A DNA stretch of 64,000 nucleotides. Source: Mycobacterium simiae. GTDB lineage: Bacteria > Actinomycetota > Actinomycetes > Mycobacteriales > Mycobacteriaceae. Location: NCBI RefSeq assembly GCF_010727605.1, contig NZ_AP022568.1, positions 4,650,001 through 4,714,000 of the forward strand, in the 5' to 3' direction. Below the pieces are notes generated by a model. That model saw only the letters and a list, made by a program, of their open reading frames with translations, had not been told where the DNA came from and searched no databases. The first letter of the stretch is position 1; the number at the start of each line of letters is the position of its first letter. Made by a program: the position numbers and the translations under genes. Of the stretch, positions 54,301 through 61,416 are shown piece by piece.

Positions 54301-55495
54301 GCTGTGGGTCGAATTGCGGGGGCAGCGCCCGTTCACCGTCGAGGATCACAACCTGTTGAAGGTCCTGGGCGGGCGGCTCAGTCAGGGGCTGCATCGGGTC
54401 TATCAGCTCGACGAGCAACGCGAAACCGCCCTGGCGTTGCAACACGCGATGCTTGGCCCGACGACCCTGCCGTCCGGTTTCGCGGTTCGCTACCGCCCCG
54501 CAAGTCACCCACTCCAGGTCGGCGGTGACTGGTATGACCTGGTCGATCTCGAAGACGGGCGGGTCGCGTTGATCGTCGGCGACTGCGTCGGACACGGCCT
54601 GGCCGCCGCGACGGTGATGGGGCAGCTCCGAAGTGCTTGTCGCGCACTGTTACTCGACCAGCCCAGCCCCAGTGCCGTGCTCACGGGACTGGACCGCTTC
54701 GCGGCGCGCCTGCCCGGGGCCCGATGTACCACGGCGTTCTGCGCGGTGCTGACCATCGCGACTGGGGAACTAGCGTATTCCAGCGCGGGGCACCCGCCGC
54801 CCATCCTGGTGCATGCCGACGGCAGCACCGCGCAGTTGGAGGGCGGGCACGGCCTTCCATTGGCGGTTCGGGTGGGCTGGCCTCGCCCCGAGGCGACGGT
54901 GACGATGCCGCCGCGGACGACGCTGCTGCTTTATACCGACGGTCTGGTCGAACGGCGTGGCCAGTCGATCGACGAGGGCATCTCCAGTGCCACCGATCTG
55001 ATGCACGACGGCAGTTCGCTGTCCCTCGACGACGTGGCGGACCATCTTATGTCCCGGCTCGCGCCAGGCGATGGTTATCCCGATGACGTGGCCATACTGC
55101 TCTATCGGCAGCCCGCCCCGCTGTCGATGGACTTCGAGGCCGACGTCGAACACCTCGCGCCCAGCCGCGCCGCGCTGCGCGGCTGGCTAACTCAGGCGGG
55201 GGTGGGGCCCGGTCAGATTCAGGACGTGCTCACCGCGACCGGTGAGGCCGTCGCCAACGCGATCGAGCACGGTTACCGCGACCATTCGGAGGGCACCGTT
55301 TCGTTACGGGCGACCGCCGTCGTCGACGCGCTTCAAGTGACCGTTATCGACAGCGGCACCTGGAAGCAGCCGCACACGGTACCCGGAATCAATCGGGGTC
55401 GCGGCATCAGCCTGATGCGAGGCCTGGTGGAGGACCTCATGATCCACTCCTCCGAGGCCGGTACCACCGTTCACTTGTACGCGAGGATCACCTGA
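51368..55495 (+). CDS. Giant hybrid sensor: histidine kinase–receiver–PAS–PP2C phosphatase–RsbW kinase
   Basis: A 1375-residue cytosolic protein without membrane spans. Order: PAS-like (about 15–150), GAF (165–320), DHp with His345 (ISHEFRTPLTL), HATPase (about 440–565, DTGVGLP), receiver (about 620–735, phospho-Asp671 in VISDVMMP), PAS (about 748–870), GAF (about 880–1020), SpoIIE/PP2C phosphatase (metal Asp1054 in GGDWYD and Asp1072 in VGDCVGHG) and a C-terminal RsbW-like ATPase (GEAVANAIEHGY near 1295). It would connect a two-component phosphorelay to partner-switching control of a sigma factor. Its TGA overlaps the ATG of the STAS gene, the expected phospho-substrate. GTG start. Confidence 0.93.
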   Translation: MVFRADQEIGRDLAAVDWAATPLGPVAGWPQSLVTAVNILLSSRFSMWMAWGPELTFFCNAAYRRDTLGRKYPWALGRPASEVWAEIWDDIGPRIESVLATGEATWDEALMLILERSGYPEESYHTFSYSALRDDDATAVGMLCVVREDTDRVITQRRIATLRDLGSDPSVVRTERQMLDYAARQLANNPYDLPFSMTYLFADSGDALLAGVSGIIPGHPAAPQIVPAGARSPWPTQTAGHGDTALIQLDGIAADLPTGAWPEPPTQALVVPLLQQGGAPVGFLVAGLNRYRQLDDGYRGFVELVAGYIAAGVSSARSYQAQQRRAEELAELDRAKTAFFSNISHEFRTPLTLILGPVDELRRRATEIDEQARQELDLVHRNGLRLAKLVNTLLDFSRIEAGRMRARFEPVDVATVTADLASVFRSAIERAGLTFTVDCPPLDEPVYLDREMWEKVILNLLSNALKFTFDGSITVRVARDDTDAVVAVTDTGVGLPAAEMPHLFERFHRIENARARSTEGSGIGLALVKELVGLHGGTITADSQEGAGASFVIRMPFGAAHLPADEISAPPATPPTPGVIAEPYVQEALRWLPGDLDAESATSFTAMMTAVAPAGHQRDGTRVLVADDNADMREYLTHLLQTSGYQVSTVGDGQQALDAIRAEAPDLVISDVMMPRLDGLQLLAALRGEPRTAALPVLLLSARAGQEASVKGLLAGADDYLVKPFAAAELLARIRANVELSRLRSHHARWRTALVESLQEGFFVCDEHGVVIEVNSAFTDILGYGPEGLPYRPAHPWWPSADTEPRGRRQAEAAFEQLLAQEQGAFTAPVIHRDGHRLWVAANFNHVDDPDTGRRIMVGTLRDVTTEHYVVQSQAALAGLNQQLAQAETLEDTLQGAAEELRDTWDARQVLAVTFGRDDPSEAAPVLVCAGEPVDWAELSSRRRQLIESLRDSELLTTTSDTPGTAGISLQHPRGVLVLWVELRGQRPFTVEDHNLLKVLGGRLSQGLHRVYQLDEQRETALALQHAMLGPTTLPSGFAVRYRPASHPLQVGGDWYDLVDLEDGRVALIVGDCVGHGLAAATVMGQLRSACRALLLDQPSPSAVLTGLDRFAARLPGARCTTAFCAVLTIATGELAYSSAGHPPPILVHADGSTAQLEGGHGLPLAVRVGWPRPEATVTMPPRTTLLLYTDGLVERRGQSIDEGISSATDLMHDGSSLSLDDVADHLMSRLAPGDGYPDDVAILLYRQPAPLSMDFEADVEHLAPSRAALRGWLTQAGVGPGQIQDVLTATGEAVANAIEHGYRDHSEGTVSLRATAVVDALQVTVIDSGTWKQPHTVPGINRGRGISLMRGLVEDLMIHSSEAGTTVHLYARIT

Positions 55496-55842
55496 TGGCC
55501 GCCGAGCTCAATCTGAACAGCAGCCGCGGCCCCGACGGGAGGCCTCGACTGACCGCGACAGGCGAGATCGATCTCAGCAATATCGCCCGATTCAGACACG
55601 CGCTGCACGCCACGAGCGCCGGAACCCGGCAGCCGATCACCATCGACCTCAGCGCCGTCAGGTACATCGACAGCGCGGGCATCAACGCGCTTTTCGACCA
55701 TGCCGACAAAGTCGATAATTTGCACATCATCGTTCACCGCGTGCTGGTTCGGGTCCTCACCATCAGCGGTCTCGACAAAGTCGCGATCCTGGAATCCGGT
55801 CCGGCACCTTCCGATAGCGACGGCCGTAACCCCGGTAGCTGA
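55495..55842 (+). CDS. STAS anti-sigma-factor antagonist
   Basis: A 115-residue single STAS domain. Ser60 in VRYIDSAGINAL is the conserved phosphorylation site that an RsbW-type kinase uses and a PP2C phosphatase reverses. It is translationally coupled (TGATG) to the giant sensor, whose last two domains are exactly that kinase and phosphatase. When unphosphorylated it should bind an anti-sigma factor and free a sigma factor; the target is not in this window. Confidence 0.92.
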   Translation: MAAELNLNSSRGPDGRPRLTATGEIDLSNIARFRHALHATSAGTRQPITIDLSAVRYIDSAGINALFDHADKVDNLHIIVHRVLVRVLTISGLDKVAILESGPAPSDSDGRNPGS

Positions 55843-55857
55843 ATTAACTTGCGCAGC

Positions 55858-56646
55858 TTAGCTTCCTGCGTCCGTGCGTAGCAGTGAGTGCGTGACGGCG
55901 GCGCCGTCGAATCGGAACTGGTGCGCGGGACGCCGTAGCGGTTCGATCGCTGCGTCGGCGTGCACGATGAGGCCGCTGCCGGACGGGATCCCGAACCCGG
56001 CGGCCGCGCCCTGCATTGACTCGACGATGCGCGACAGTCGCGCCCAGTTGGCTCGCTCATCGTGGGTGTCGATGATCGCCGGAACCAGATTGAACACCTC
56101 GAACACTGCGGTGTCGCGGTGGTCTAACGACTCGACAAAGCCGTATCGCCCGAGCTGGACGGCGCCGGCGGAAATGCCGACCAGGATGGCCCCGCCGGTA
56201 TACCGGTCCAGGATCACGTCTTTCATACCGGTCTGCTCGAAGGTGGTCCAGCCGAGCCGCACATCGCCGCCCGCGAGGACGATCAAGTCAGCATGCTCCA
56301 GAAAGGTACGGTCGGCAGGCGCGAAGGCCGAACCGATCATCCGGCGGGCGGTGATCCCGACCACATCCATCGCCGCCTCGAAGATTTCGTAGTACTCCCG
56401 GCGATCCCCGTTGGAGGCACCGATATAGGCCGCGCTCGGCGCGGAGCGCATACCCAACCCGTCGAGCGCCGGTTGCAGCAGTGGCCGCCCGTGCTGCTTC
56501 CAGAACAGCAGCTGACTGTCCGCCAGCAAATAAAGCGGTTGGCAACAACTAACTTTCTGATCCGTGCCGGACACGCGATTGACAGTATCAGCGGTGGCCA
56601 GAACTGTTGGCTCGCAACGGATGCAGCGGCGCCGGGCCGCCGTCAC
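55858..56646 (-). CDS. Peptidase S51 / class-I glutamine-amidotransferase-like protein
   Basis: Up to 262 residues. The fold signature of the S51 group (alpha-aspartyl dipeptidase, cyanophycinase-like) is visible: PSAAYIGASNGDRREYYEIFEAAM, DLIVLAGGDVRLGWTTFEQTGMKD, and the nucleophile elbow ILVGISAGAVQLG with its Ser. Start uncertain: the first 24 or so residues are basic and non-conserved, and a GTG at 56574 is plausible. Convergent with the STAS gene, 15 bp apart. Confidence 0.75.
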   Translation of the reverse strand: MTAARRRCIRCEPTVLATADTVNRVSGTDQKVSCCQPLYLLADSQLLFWKQHGRPLLQPALDGLGMRSAPSAAYIGASNGDRREYYEIFEAAMDVVGITARRMIGSAFAPADRTFLEHADLIVLAGGDVRLGWTTFEQTGMKDVILDRYTGGAILVGISAGAVQLGRYGFVESLDHRDTAVFEVFNLVPAIIDTHDERANWARLSRIVESMQGAAAGFGIPSGSGLIVHADAAIEPLRRPAHQFRFDGAAVTHSLLRTDAGS

Positions 56647-56779
56647 CGCGCTGGGCTACCGCGGCCGGATCCGTGCCGCGAGCAGGAGATGAAAGTGTCA
56701 TAAACTTTTAATCCTTGAACAACCGCCAGGCGCGTCACCCGCATGCTGGCTGAGCGAAGGGCTATCGACCATCGGTGGT

Positions 56780-58393
56780 GTGGTGATCCAAGACACGGAA
56801 CGTGTCGACGGCGCGAAGCCGTCCACGTGGGCACCGCTGCGCAATCGCGTCTACCGGGGCCTGTTCGTCGCGCAGTTCATTTCCAACATCGGCACGTGGA
56901 TGCAGGCGGTTGCGGCGCAGTGGTTCCTGGTGGAAAAACACAGCCCCGATGTCGTTGTGGCGCTGGTGCAGACGGCAAGCCTGGGACCGACCCTGCTGCT
57001 GGGCTTGTTCGCCGGTGTGCTGGCCGACCTATTCGACCGCCGCCGGCTGCTGATCTTTCTCCAGACGTATGCCGTACTCGTGGCACTCGCCTTGGCCGTG
57101 CTGACAAACCTCGGTCGACTCACCCCGACCGGGCTGCTCCTCTTCACCTTGGCGATCGGCTTCGCCGCGGCCCTGACCGGACCGGCCTGGCAGGCGATTC
57201 AACCCGAAGTCGTGCCGCGTGAGCAGATCCCGGCGGTCTCGGTCCTGGGTAGTGTGTCCGCCAACTCCACCCGGGCCATCGGGCCGGCAATCGGCGGCAT
57301 CGTGGTGGCATGGCTGGGGCCTGCGGCCGTCTTCGCGATCAATGCGGTGTCGTTCACGGCGATCATCATTGCGTTGCGCGCGTGGAATCGTCCGAAGCAG
57401 GTCGTGCCGCTGGAGCGTGAACACATCGGCCAGGCGATCTTGTCCGGGGTGCAATACGTCGGGAACAGCCCGATCTTCCGCAGGATCTTGTTGCGCACAG
57501 CGCTTTTCTTGTTTCCTGCCTCGGCTGTGCTCGCGCTGCTGCCGGTGGCTGCGGCGCACCGCTGGCACCTCAACGCCAGTGGTTATGGTGTGGCGCTGGG
57601 GGCGATTGGCGTCGGTGCCATCCTCGCGGTCGTGGCGGCCGATCCGCTGCATGCGCGGATGTCGGACAACACGTTGTTGGGGGTATCGGCAGCCGCGTAT
57701 GGTCTTGCGCCGCTGGCGGTGGTAATGCTGCCTTTTTCCGTGGCGCTGCTGTTTTTGATGTTGTCCGGGACGGCGTGGCTGATCACGCTGACGACGTTGA
57801 ATGCGGCCGCGCAACTGTCGTTGCCGCGTTGGGTCCGGGCCCGCGGGCTCTCGGTGTATCTGCTGGTGTCCACCGGATCTCAGGCAGTCGGCGCCTATCT
57901 GTGGGGCGCGCTTGCCACGCATTTTGGGCTTCACATCGCGATGTTGGGGTCGGCGGCAGTGCTGGGCATTGTTGCGCTCAGCGTGTCGGTGGTCGGTTTA
58001 CGGCCGTCCACCGGACGGGTGAGTGTCGAGGTCTCCAGCGCTTGGCCCACGCCGACGCTGGTCTTTGAACCGTGCCCGCAAGACGGGCCGGTGCTGGTAA
58101 CCGTCCGATATCAAGTGGCGCCGGAGAACCTGGATAACTTTCTCGAGGCTATGAAAGCGGTTCGGCGGTCGAGGCTACGAACGGGCGGCCACAGTTGGCG
58201 GCTGTATCACTTTATGGGCGAACCCAACTCGATCCTCGAGCGGTTCACGGTGACGTCTTGGAGCGAATTCGAACGTCAGCGCACCGAGCGGTGGGTGGAT
58301 GTCGACCATGACGGTGTCACGAAGGCCATTAGCTACACCGTGGACCAAACGCGTCGACACGAGTACTACCTCGCGTTGCGGATGCGCCGCTAA
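56780..58393 (+). CDS. MFS transporter with C-terminal ABM-like domain
   Basis: A 537-residue protein. Twelve membrane segments lie between about 25 and 410, of the MFS_3 'transmembrane secretion effector'/EntS type (FISNIGTWMQAVAAQWFLV near the start, GLFAGVLADLFDRRRLLI loop 2–3 signature). The last 110 residues form a soluble ferredoxin-like domain (VLVTVRYQVAPENLDNFLEAM, GGHSWRLYHFMGEPNSILERFTVTSWSEFERQ) resembling antibiotic-biosynthesis-monooxygenase dimer modules. It probably exports a small metabolite or siderophore; substrate unknown. GTG start; an imperfect dyad AAAGT-N7-ACTTT (56692–56708) lies upstream. Confidence 0.87.
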   Translation: MVIQDTERVDGAKPSTWAPLRNRVYRGLFVAQFISNIGTWMQAVAAQWFLVEKHSPDVVVALVQTASLGPTLLLGLFAGVLADLFDRRRLLIFLQTYAVLVALALAVLTNLGRLTPTGLLLFTLAIGFAAALTGPAWQAIQPEVVPREQIPAVSVLGSVSANSTRAIGPAIGGIVVAWLGPAAVFAINAVSFTAIIIALRAWNRPKQVVPLEREHIGQAILSGVQYVGNSPIFRRILLRTALFLFPASAVLALLPVAAAHRWHLNASGYGVALGAIGVGAILAVVAADPLHARMSDNTLLGVSAAAYGLAPLAVVMLPFSVALLFLMLSGTAWLITLTTLNAAAQLSLPRWVRARGLSVYLLVSTGSQAVGAYLWGALATHFGLHIAMLGSAAVLGIVALSVSVVGLRPSTGRVSVEVSSAWPTPTLVFEPCPQDGPVLVTVRYQVAPENLDNFLEAMKAVRRSRLRTGGHSWRLYHFMGEPNSILERFTVTSWSEFERQRTERWVDVDHDGVTKAISYTVDQTRRHEYYLALRMRR

Positions 58394-58409
58394 GGGTGGT
58401 GCGCAGGTC

Positions 58410-58949
58410 CTACCCGATCGGGGCCGGCGGGTTGGGCGCCTCGGTAGGTCCCAAGTCGACTTGCATCCAGGCGACGTCATGCCAGCGGTCGTGCTTGAAG
58501 TACACGCGCCGATACGCACCGACATCCTGGAACCCGAACGATCGATGGAATGCGTTGCTCGCCTCGTTCGGTTGGGTGATGCCGGCGAATGCCCTGCGGT
58601 AGCCCCGCGCCGCGAGCCGGTTCAGCACTTCGGTGTAGAGCACGCGGCCGCAACCCGCACGGTGATGGTGGCGACTGATGTAAATGCCTGTCTCACAAGA
58701 CCATTGGAAAGAGGGCAGGCTGATCAGGGCGTGGCCGTAAGCAAAACCGATGACCTGACCGTCATCTTCGAGAACGAGCCACTCGTGCGCCTTTTGGGCC
58801 GAGGCGATACGCCGGGCCATCTCGTCGGGGCTGGGGGCTTCGAATTCCCAACTGATCGTGGTGTCTTCGACATACGGGCGGTAAATCGCAACACAGGACG
58901 CCGCATCGTGTGGTGCGGCCGTGCGCACGGTACCGCTGATCGTTTGCAT
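58410..58949 (-). CDS. GNAT acetyltransferase, phosphinothricin-acetyltransferase-like
   Basis: A 179-residue single GNAT domain: VRTAAPHDAASCVAIYRPYVEDTTISWEFEAPSPDEM at the start and TGIYISRHHHRAGCGRVLYTEVL as the acetyl-CoA loop, where the usual Q/RxxGxG reads HRAGCG. GITQPNEASNAFHRSFGFQDVGAYRRV follows, the characteristic end of Pat/MddA enzymes. These acetylate phosphinothricin or methionine-analogue amines. Same strand as the Gly-rich mini-gene upstream. Confidence 0.87.
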   Translation of the reverse strand: MQTISGTVRTAAPHDAASCVAIYRPYVEDTTISWEFEAPSPDEMARRIASAQKAHEWLVLEDDGQVIGFAYGHALISLPSFQWSCETGIYISRHHHRAGCGRVLYTEVLNRLAARGYRRAFAGITQPNEASNAFHRSFGFQDVGAYRRVYFKHDRWHDVAWMQVDLGPTEAPNPPAPIG

Positions 58950-59085
58950 GTCAAGCAGTCTTCAGGAGTATGCCGACGATGTCCCGTTGAAGCGTGATCG
59001 CCGCAACGGGACATTCGCCGTGCATGCCGTAACGCGCCGACGTTTCAATCACGAGAATTGAAGGGGCGCAACGGAAACGCTGGAA

Positions 59086-59247
59086 TTACTTGCCGCCGCC
59101 GGCGCCGCCGCCGCGACCGCCGCCCGCGCCACCACCACGACCGCCGCCGGCACCGCCGCCGCGACCGCCGCCCGCGCCACCACCACGGCCACCGCCGGCA
59201 CCGCCGCCGCGACCGATGAACATTATCTCGCTGCTGTTGTTGATCAT
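59086..59247 (-). CDS. Gly/Arg repeat mini-protein (53 aa)
   Basis: ATG 59247 (AGGGTG 6 bases upstream) encodes MINNSSEIMFIG, then an uninterrupted run of GRGGGAGG-type octads ending GGGK and TAA. Forty-one residues are only Gly, Ala and Arg plus the last Lys. At DNA level the run is a 24-bp/48-bp repeat array. The opposite strand reads PPPAPPPR repeats. The hydrophobic, Asn-rich head with an ordered repeat tail suggests a real product, perhaps RNA- or envelope-binding like RGG proteins, but I know no homologue. Too short for most gene finders. Confidence 0.45.
   Translation of the reverse strand: MINNSSEIMFIGRGGGAGGGRGGGAGGGRGGGAGGGRGGGAGGGRGGGAGGGK
59094..59213. repeat. GC-only minisatellite, 24/48-bp units
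   Basis: About 2.5 copies of a 48-bp unit, itself two diverged 24-bp halves, coding GRGGGAGG octads on the minus strand. The near identity between 48-bp copies (for example GCCACCACCACG recurring 48 bases apart) suggests recent slippage; copy number may vary between strains. Confidence 0.7.
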
Positions 59248-59610
59248 GGCGACACCCTATAGCCGAATCTAACGAGGCGCCAACATATTTGGTACGGGAC
59301 GGGCCGTTTGCTGCCGGTAGGTGAACGGGTGTGGTAATCCTGATTAACAAACGGGGTGACAGCGCTAGTGCGGGCCATAATCCGCGGCGGATGCGGGCGC
59401 GTTGCTCGGCGTCGCGGGATGTTGCTGTGCGCTCGCCGCTGCCCGCGCCTGCCCGGCCCCGGCGCAACGCCTTGCCCACCGCTCACGGTGCCCGGCTCGG
59501 CGGGTCGGGGCCGCACAGGGGCCCAGTGTCGGGCTGCGTAAAGGCGCCCGACGCGCCCGGCCGCACTCCCGATGTCCCGCTTTCTTCCCAACGCGGTTAG
59601 GGTCGAATAT
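59248..59610. other. Gap between the repeat gene and the NAGGN operon
   Basis: A TAGGGT box (59598–59603), 7 bases before ATG 59611 with no SD, is a probable leaderless promoter for the amidotransferase. Frames across 59350–59600 lack domain character. Confidence 0.45.
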
Positions 59611-61416
59611 ATGTGCGGAGCCACCGGCGAGGTGCGACTCGACGATCGCCTACCCGACGTTGCTGCGGTTTCGGCCATGGCGGCCGTGCTGGCACCAAGG
59701 GGGCCGGATGCTGCCGGCGCCTGGTCACAGGGGCGGGTTGCGCTGGGACATCGTCGGTTGAAGATCATCGACCTGACCGAAGCGGGGGCCCAACCCATGG
59801 TCGACTCCGACCTGGGCCTCACCATTGCCTGGAACGGCTGTATCTACAACTACAAGCAACTACGCGATGAACTCAAAAGCCATGGTTACCGGTTCTTTTC
59901 TACCAGCGACAGCGAAGTCCTGCTCAAGGCCTACCACCGCTGGGGCGACGACTTCGTCGGCCACCTGAAGGGCATGTTCGCGTTCGCTATCGTCGAACGC
60001 GACAGCGGTCGGGTGTTGCTGGGCCGGGACCGGCTCGGCATCAAGCCGCTGTACCTGACCGAGGACAGCAAGCGCATCCGATTCGCGTCGACGTTGCCGG
60101 CGTTGCTGGCTGGGGGTGGTGTGGACACCCGGATCGATCCGGTCGCGCTGCACCATTACATGACCTTTCACTCTGTCGTGCCCGCACCGGCCACCATCCT
60201 GCGCGGCGTGCGCAAGGTGCCCCCCGCTTCGCTGGTCGCAATCGAGCCCGATGGCGCCAGGACCACCACGACCTACTGGGAGCCCGACTTCACCAGGCGC
60301 CAGGATCGCGCCGACTGGTCCGAGCGGGACTGGGAAGACGCCGTGTTGTCCAGCCTGCGCCTGGCGGTCGAACGCCGCCTCGTCGCCGACGTGCCGGTCG
60401 GCTGCCTGCTGTCGGGAGGCGTCGACTCCAGCCTGATCGTCGGCCTGCTGGCCGAGGCCGGCCAGACCGGGTTGTCAACCTTCTCGATCGGCTTTGAGTC
60501 GGCAGGGGGCGTCCAAGGCGACGAATTCCACTGGTCCGACATCGTGGCCGAGCGATTCGCCACGGACCATCATCAGATCCGCATCGGGACCGACCGGATG
60601 CTGCCCGCGCTGGATGGGGCCATCGGCGCGATGAGTGAGCCGATGGTCAGCCACGACTGCGTCGCCTTCTACCTGCTCAGTCAGGAGGTGGCGCGGCACG
60701 TCAAGGTCGTGCAGTCGGGTCAGGGTGCCGACGAGGTGTTCGCCGGCTACCACTGGTATCCGCCGATGGGCTCGCCGGCCGCCGCGACGCTCGACGGTGC
60801 GGTCACCGAATATCGCGGCGCCTTCTTCGACCGCGACGCCGCGGGCGTTCAGGCGCTGCTTGGGCCGGGGAGGTTTGCGCCCGGAGATCCCAGCCGCCAG
60901 TTCGTCAGCGAACACTTTGCGCGCGCCGGAGCCGAAACCGGCATCGATCGCGCCTTGCGCCTCGACACGATGGTGATGCTGGTGGAGGACCCGGTGAAAC
61001 GGGTAGACAACATGACTATGGCCTGGGGGCTGGAAGGGCGGGTTCCGTTCCTCGACCACGAGCTGGTCGAGCTGGCCGCGACCTGCCCGCCGGAGCTGAA
61101 GATCGCGCACGACGGCAAGGGCGTCCTTAAAGAGGCGGCGCGGCGGGTGATCCCCTCGGAGGTCATCGATAGGCCAAAGGGCTACTTCCCGGTTCCCGCG
61201 CTCACCCATCTGCAGGGCCCGTATCTCGATTTGGTGCGCGATGCACTGTACGCGCCGATCGCGAAGGAGCGCGGGTTGTTTGACGCCGAGGCCGTCGACG
61301 CGCTGCTGGCCGATCCCAACGGCAAGCTGACCCCGCTGCGCGGCAACGAACTTTGGCAGATCGGCTTACTCGAATTGTGGCTGCAGCGCCATGGTGTGAC
61401 AGGACCCGCCGCATGA
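59611..61416 (+). CDS. asnO: N-acetylglutaminylglutamine amidotransferase (AsnB-type)
   Basis: A 601-residue class II glutamine amidotransferase/asparagine-synthetase homologue. Cys2 is the N-terminal nucleophile (MCGATGEV), which fixes the start at 59611 although the frame is open from 59572. The glutaminase domain (1–190) shows the RLGIKPLY landmark; the synthetase PP-loop is LLSGGVDSSL, with GQGADEVFAGY after it. Paired with the next gene it matches the bacterial pathway for the osmolyte N-acetylglutaminylglutamine amide (NAGGN), where this enzyme makes the terminal amide. Probable leaderless mRNA. Confidence 0.87.
   Translation: MCGATGEVRLDDRLPDVAAVSAMAAVLAPRGPDAAGAWSQGRVALGHRRLKIIDLTEAGAQPMVDSDLGLTIAWNGCIYNYKQLRDELKSHGYRFFSTSDSEVLLKAYHRWGDDFVGHLKGMFAFAIVERDSGRVLLGRDRLGIKPLYLTEDSKRIRFASTLPALLAGGGVDTRIDPVALHHYMTFHSVVPAPATILRGVRKVPPASLVAIEPDGARTTTTYWEPDFTRRQDRADWSERDWEDAVLSSLRLAVERRLVADVPVGCLLSGGVDSSLIVGLLAEAGQTGLSTFSIGFESAGGVQGDEFHWSDIVAERFATDHHQIRIGTDRMLPALDGAIGAMSEPMVSHDCVAFYLLSQEVARHVKVVQSGQGADEVFAGYHWYPPMGSPAAATLDGAVTEYRGAFFDRDAAGVQALLGPGRFAPGDPSRQFVSEHFARAGAETGIDRALRLDTMVMLVEDPVKRVDNMTMAWGLEGRVPFLDHELVELAATCPPELKIAHDGKGVLKEAARRVIPSEVIDRPKGYFPVPALTHLQGPYLDLVRDALYAPIAKERGLFDAEAVDALLADPNGKLTPLRGNELWQIGLLELWLQRHGVTGPAA

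Noticed and set aside
59090..59272. Plus-strand PPPAPPPR repeat protein
   Set aside because: It is the antisense reading of the Gly/Arg repeat; the minus-strand frame has the better start, SD and non-repeat head.
59086..61416. Lasso-peptide-like cluster (small peptide gene beside an asparagine-synthetase homologue)
   Set aside because: The synthetase homologue has an intact glutaminase domain and pairs with a GNAT/ATP-grasp enzyme, matching NAGGN synthesis; no B1/B2 leader-binding or peptidase gene is present, and the Gly-rich peptide has no core suited to a lasso.
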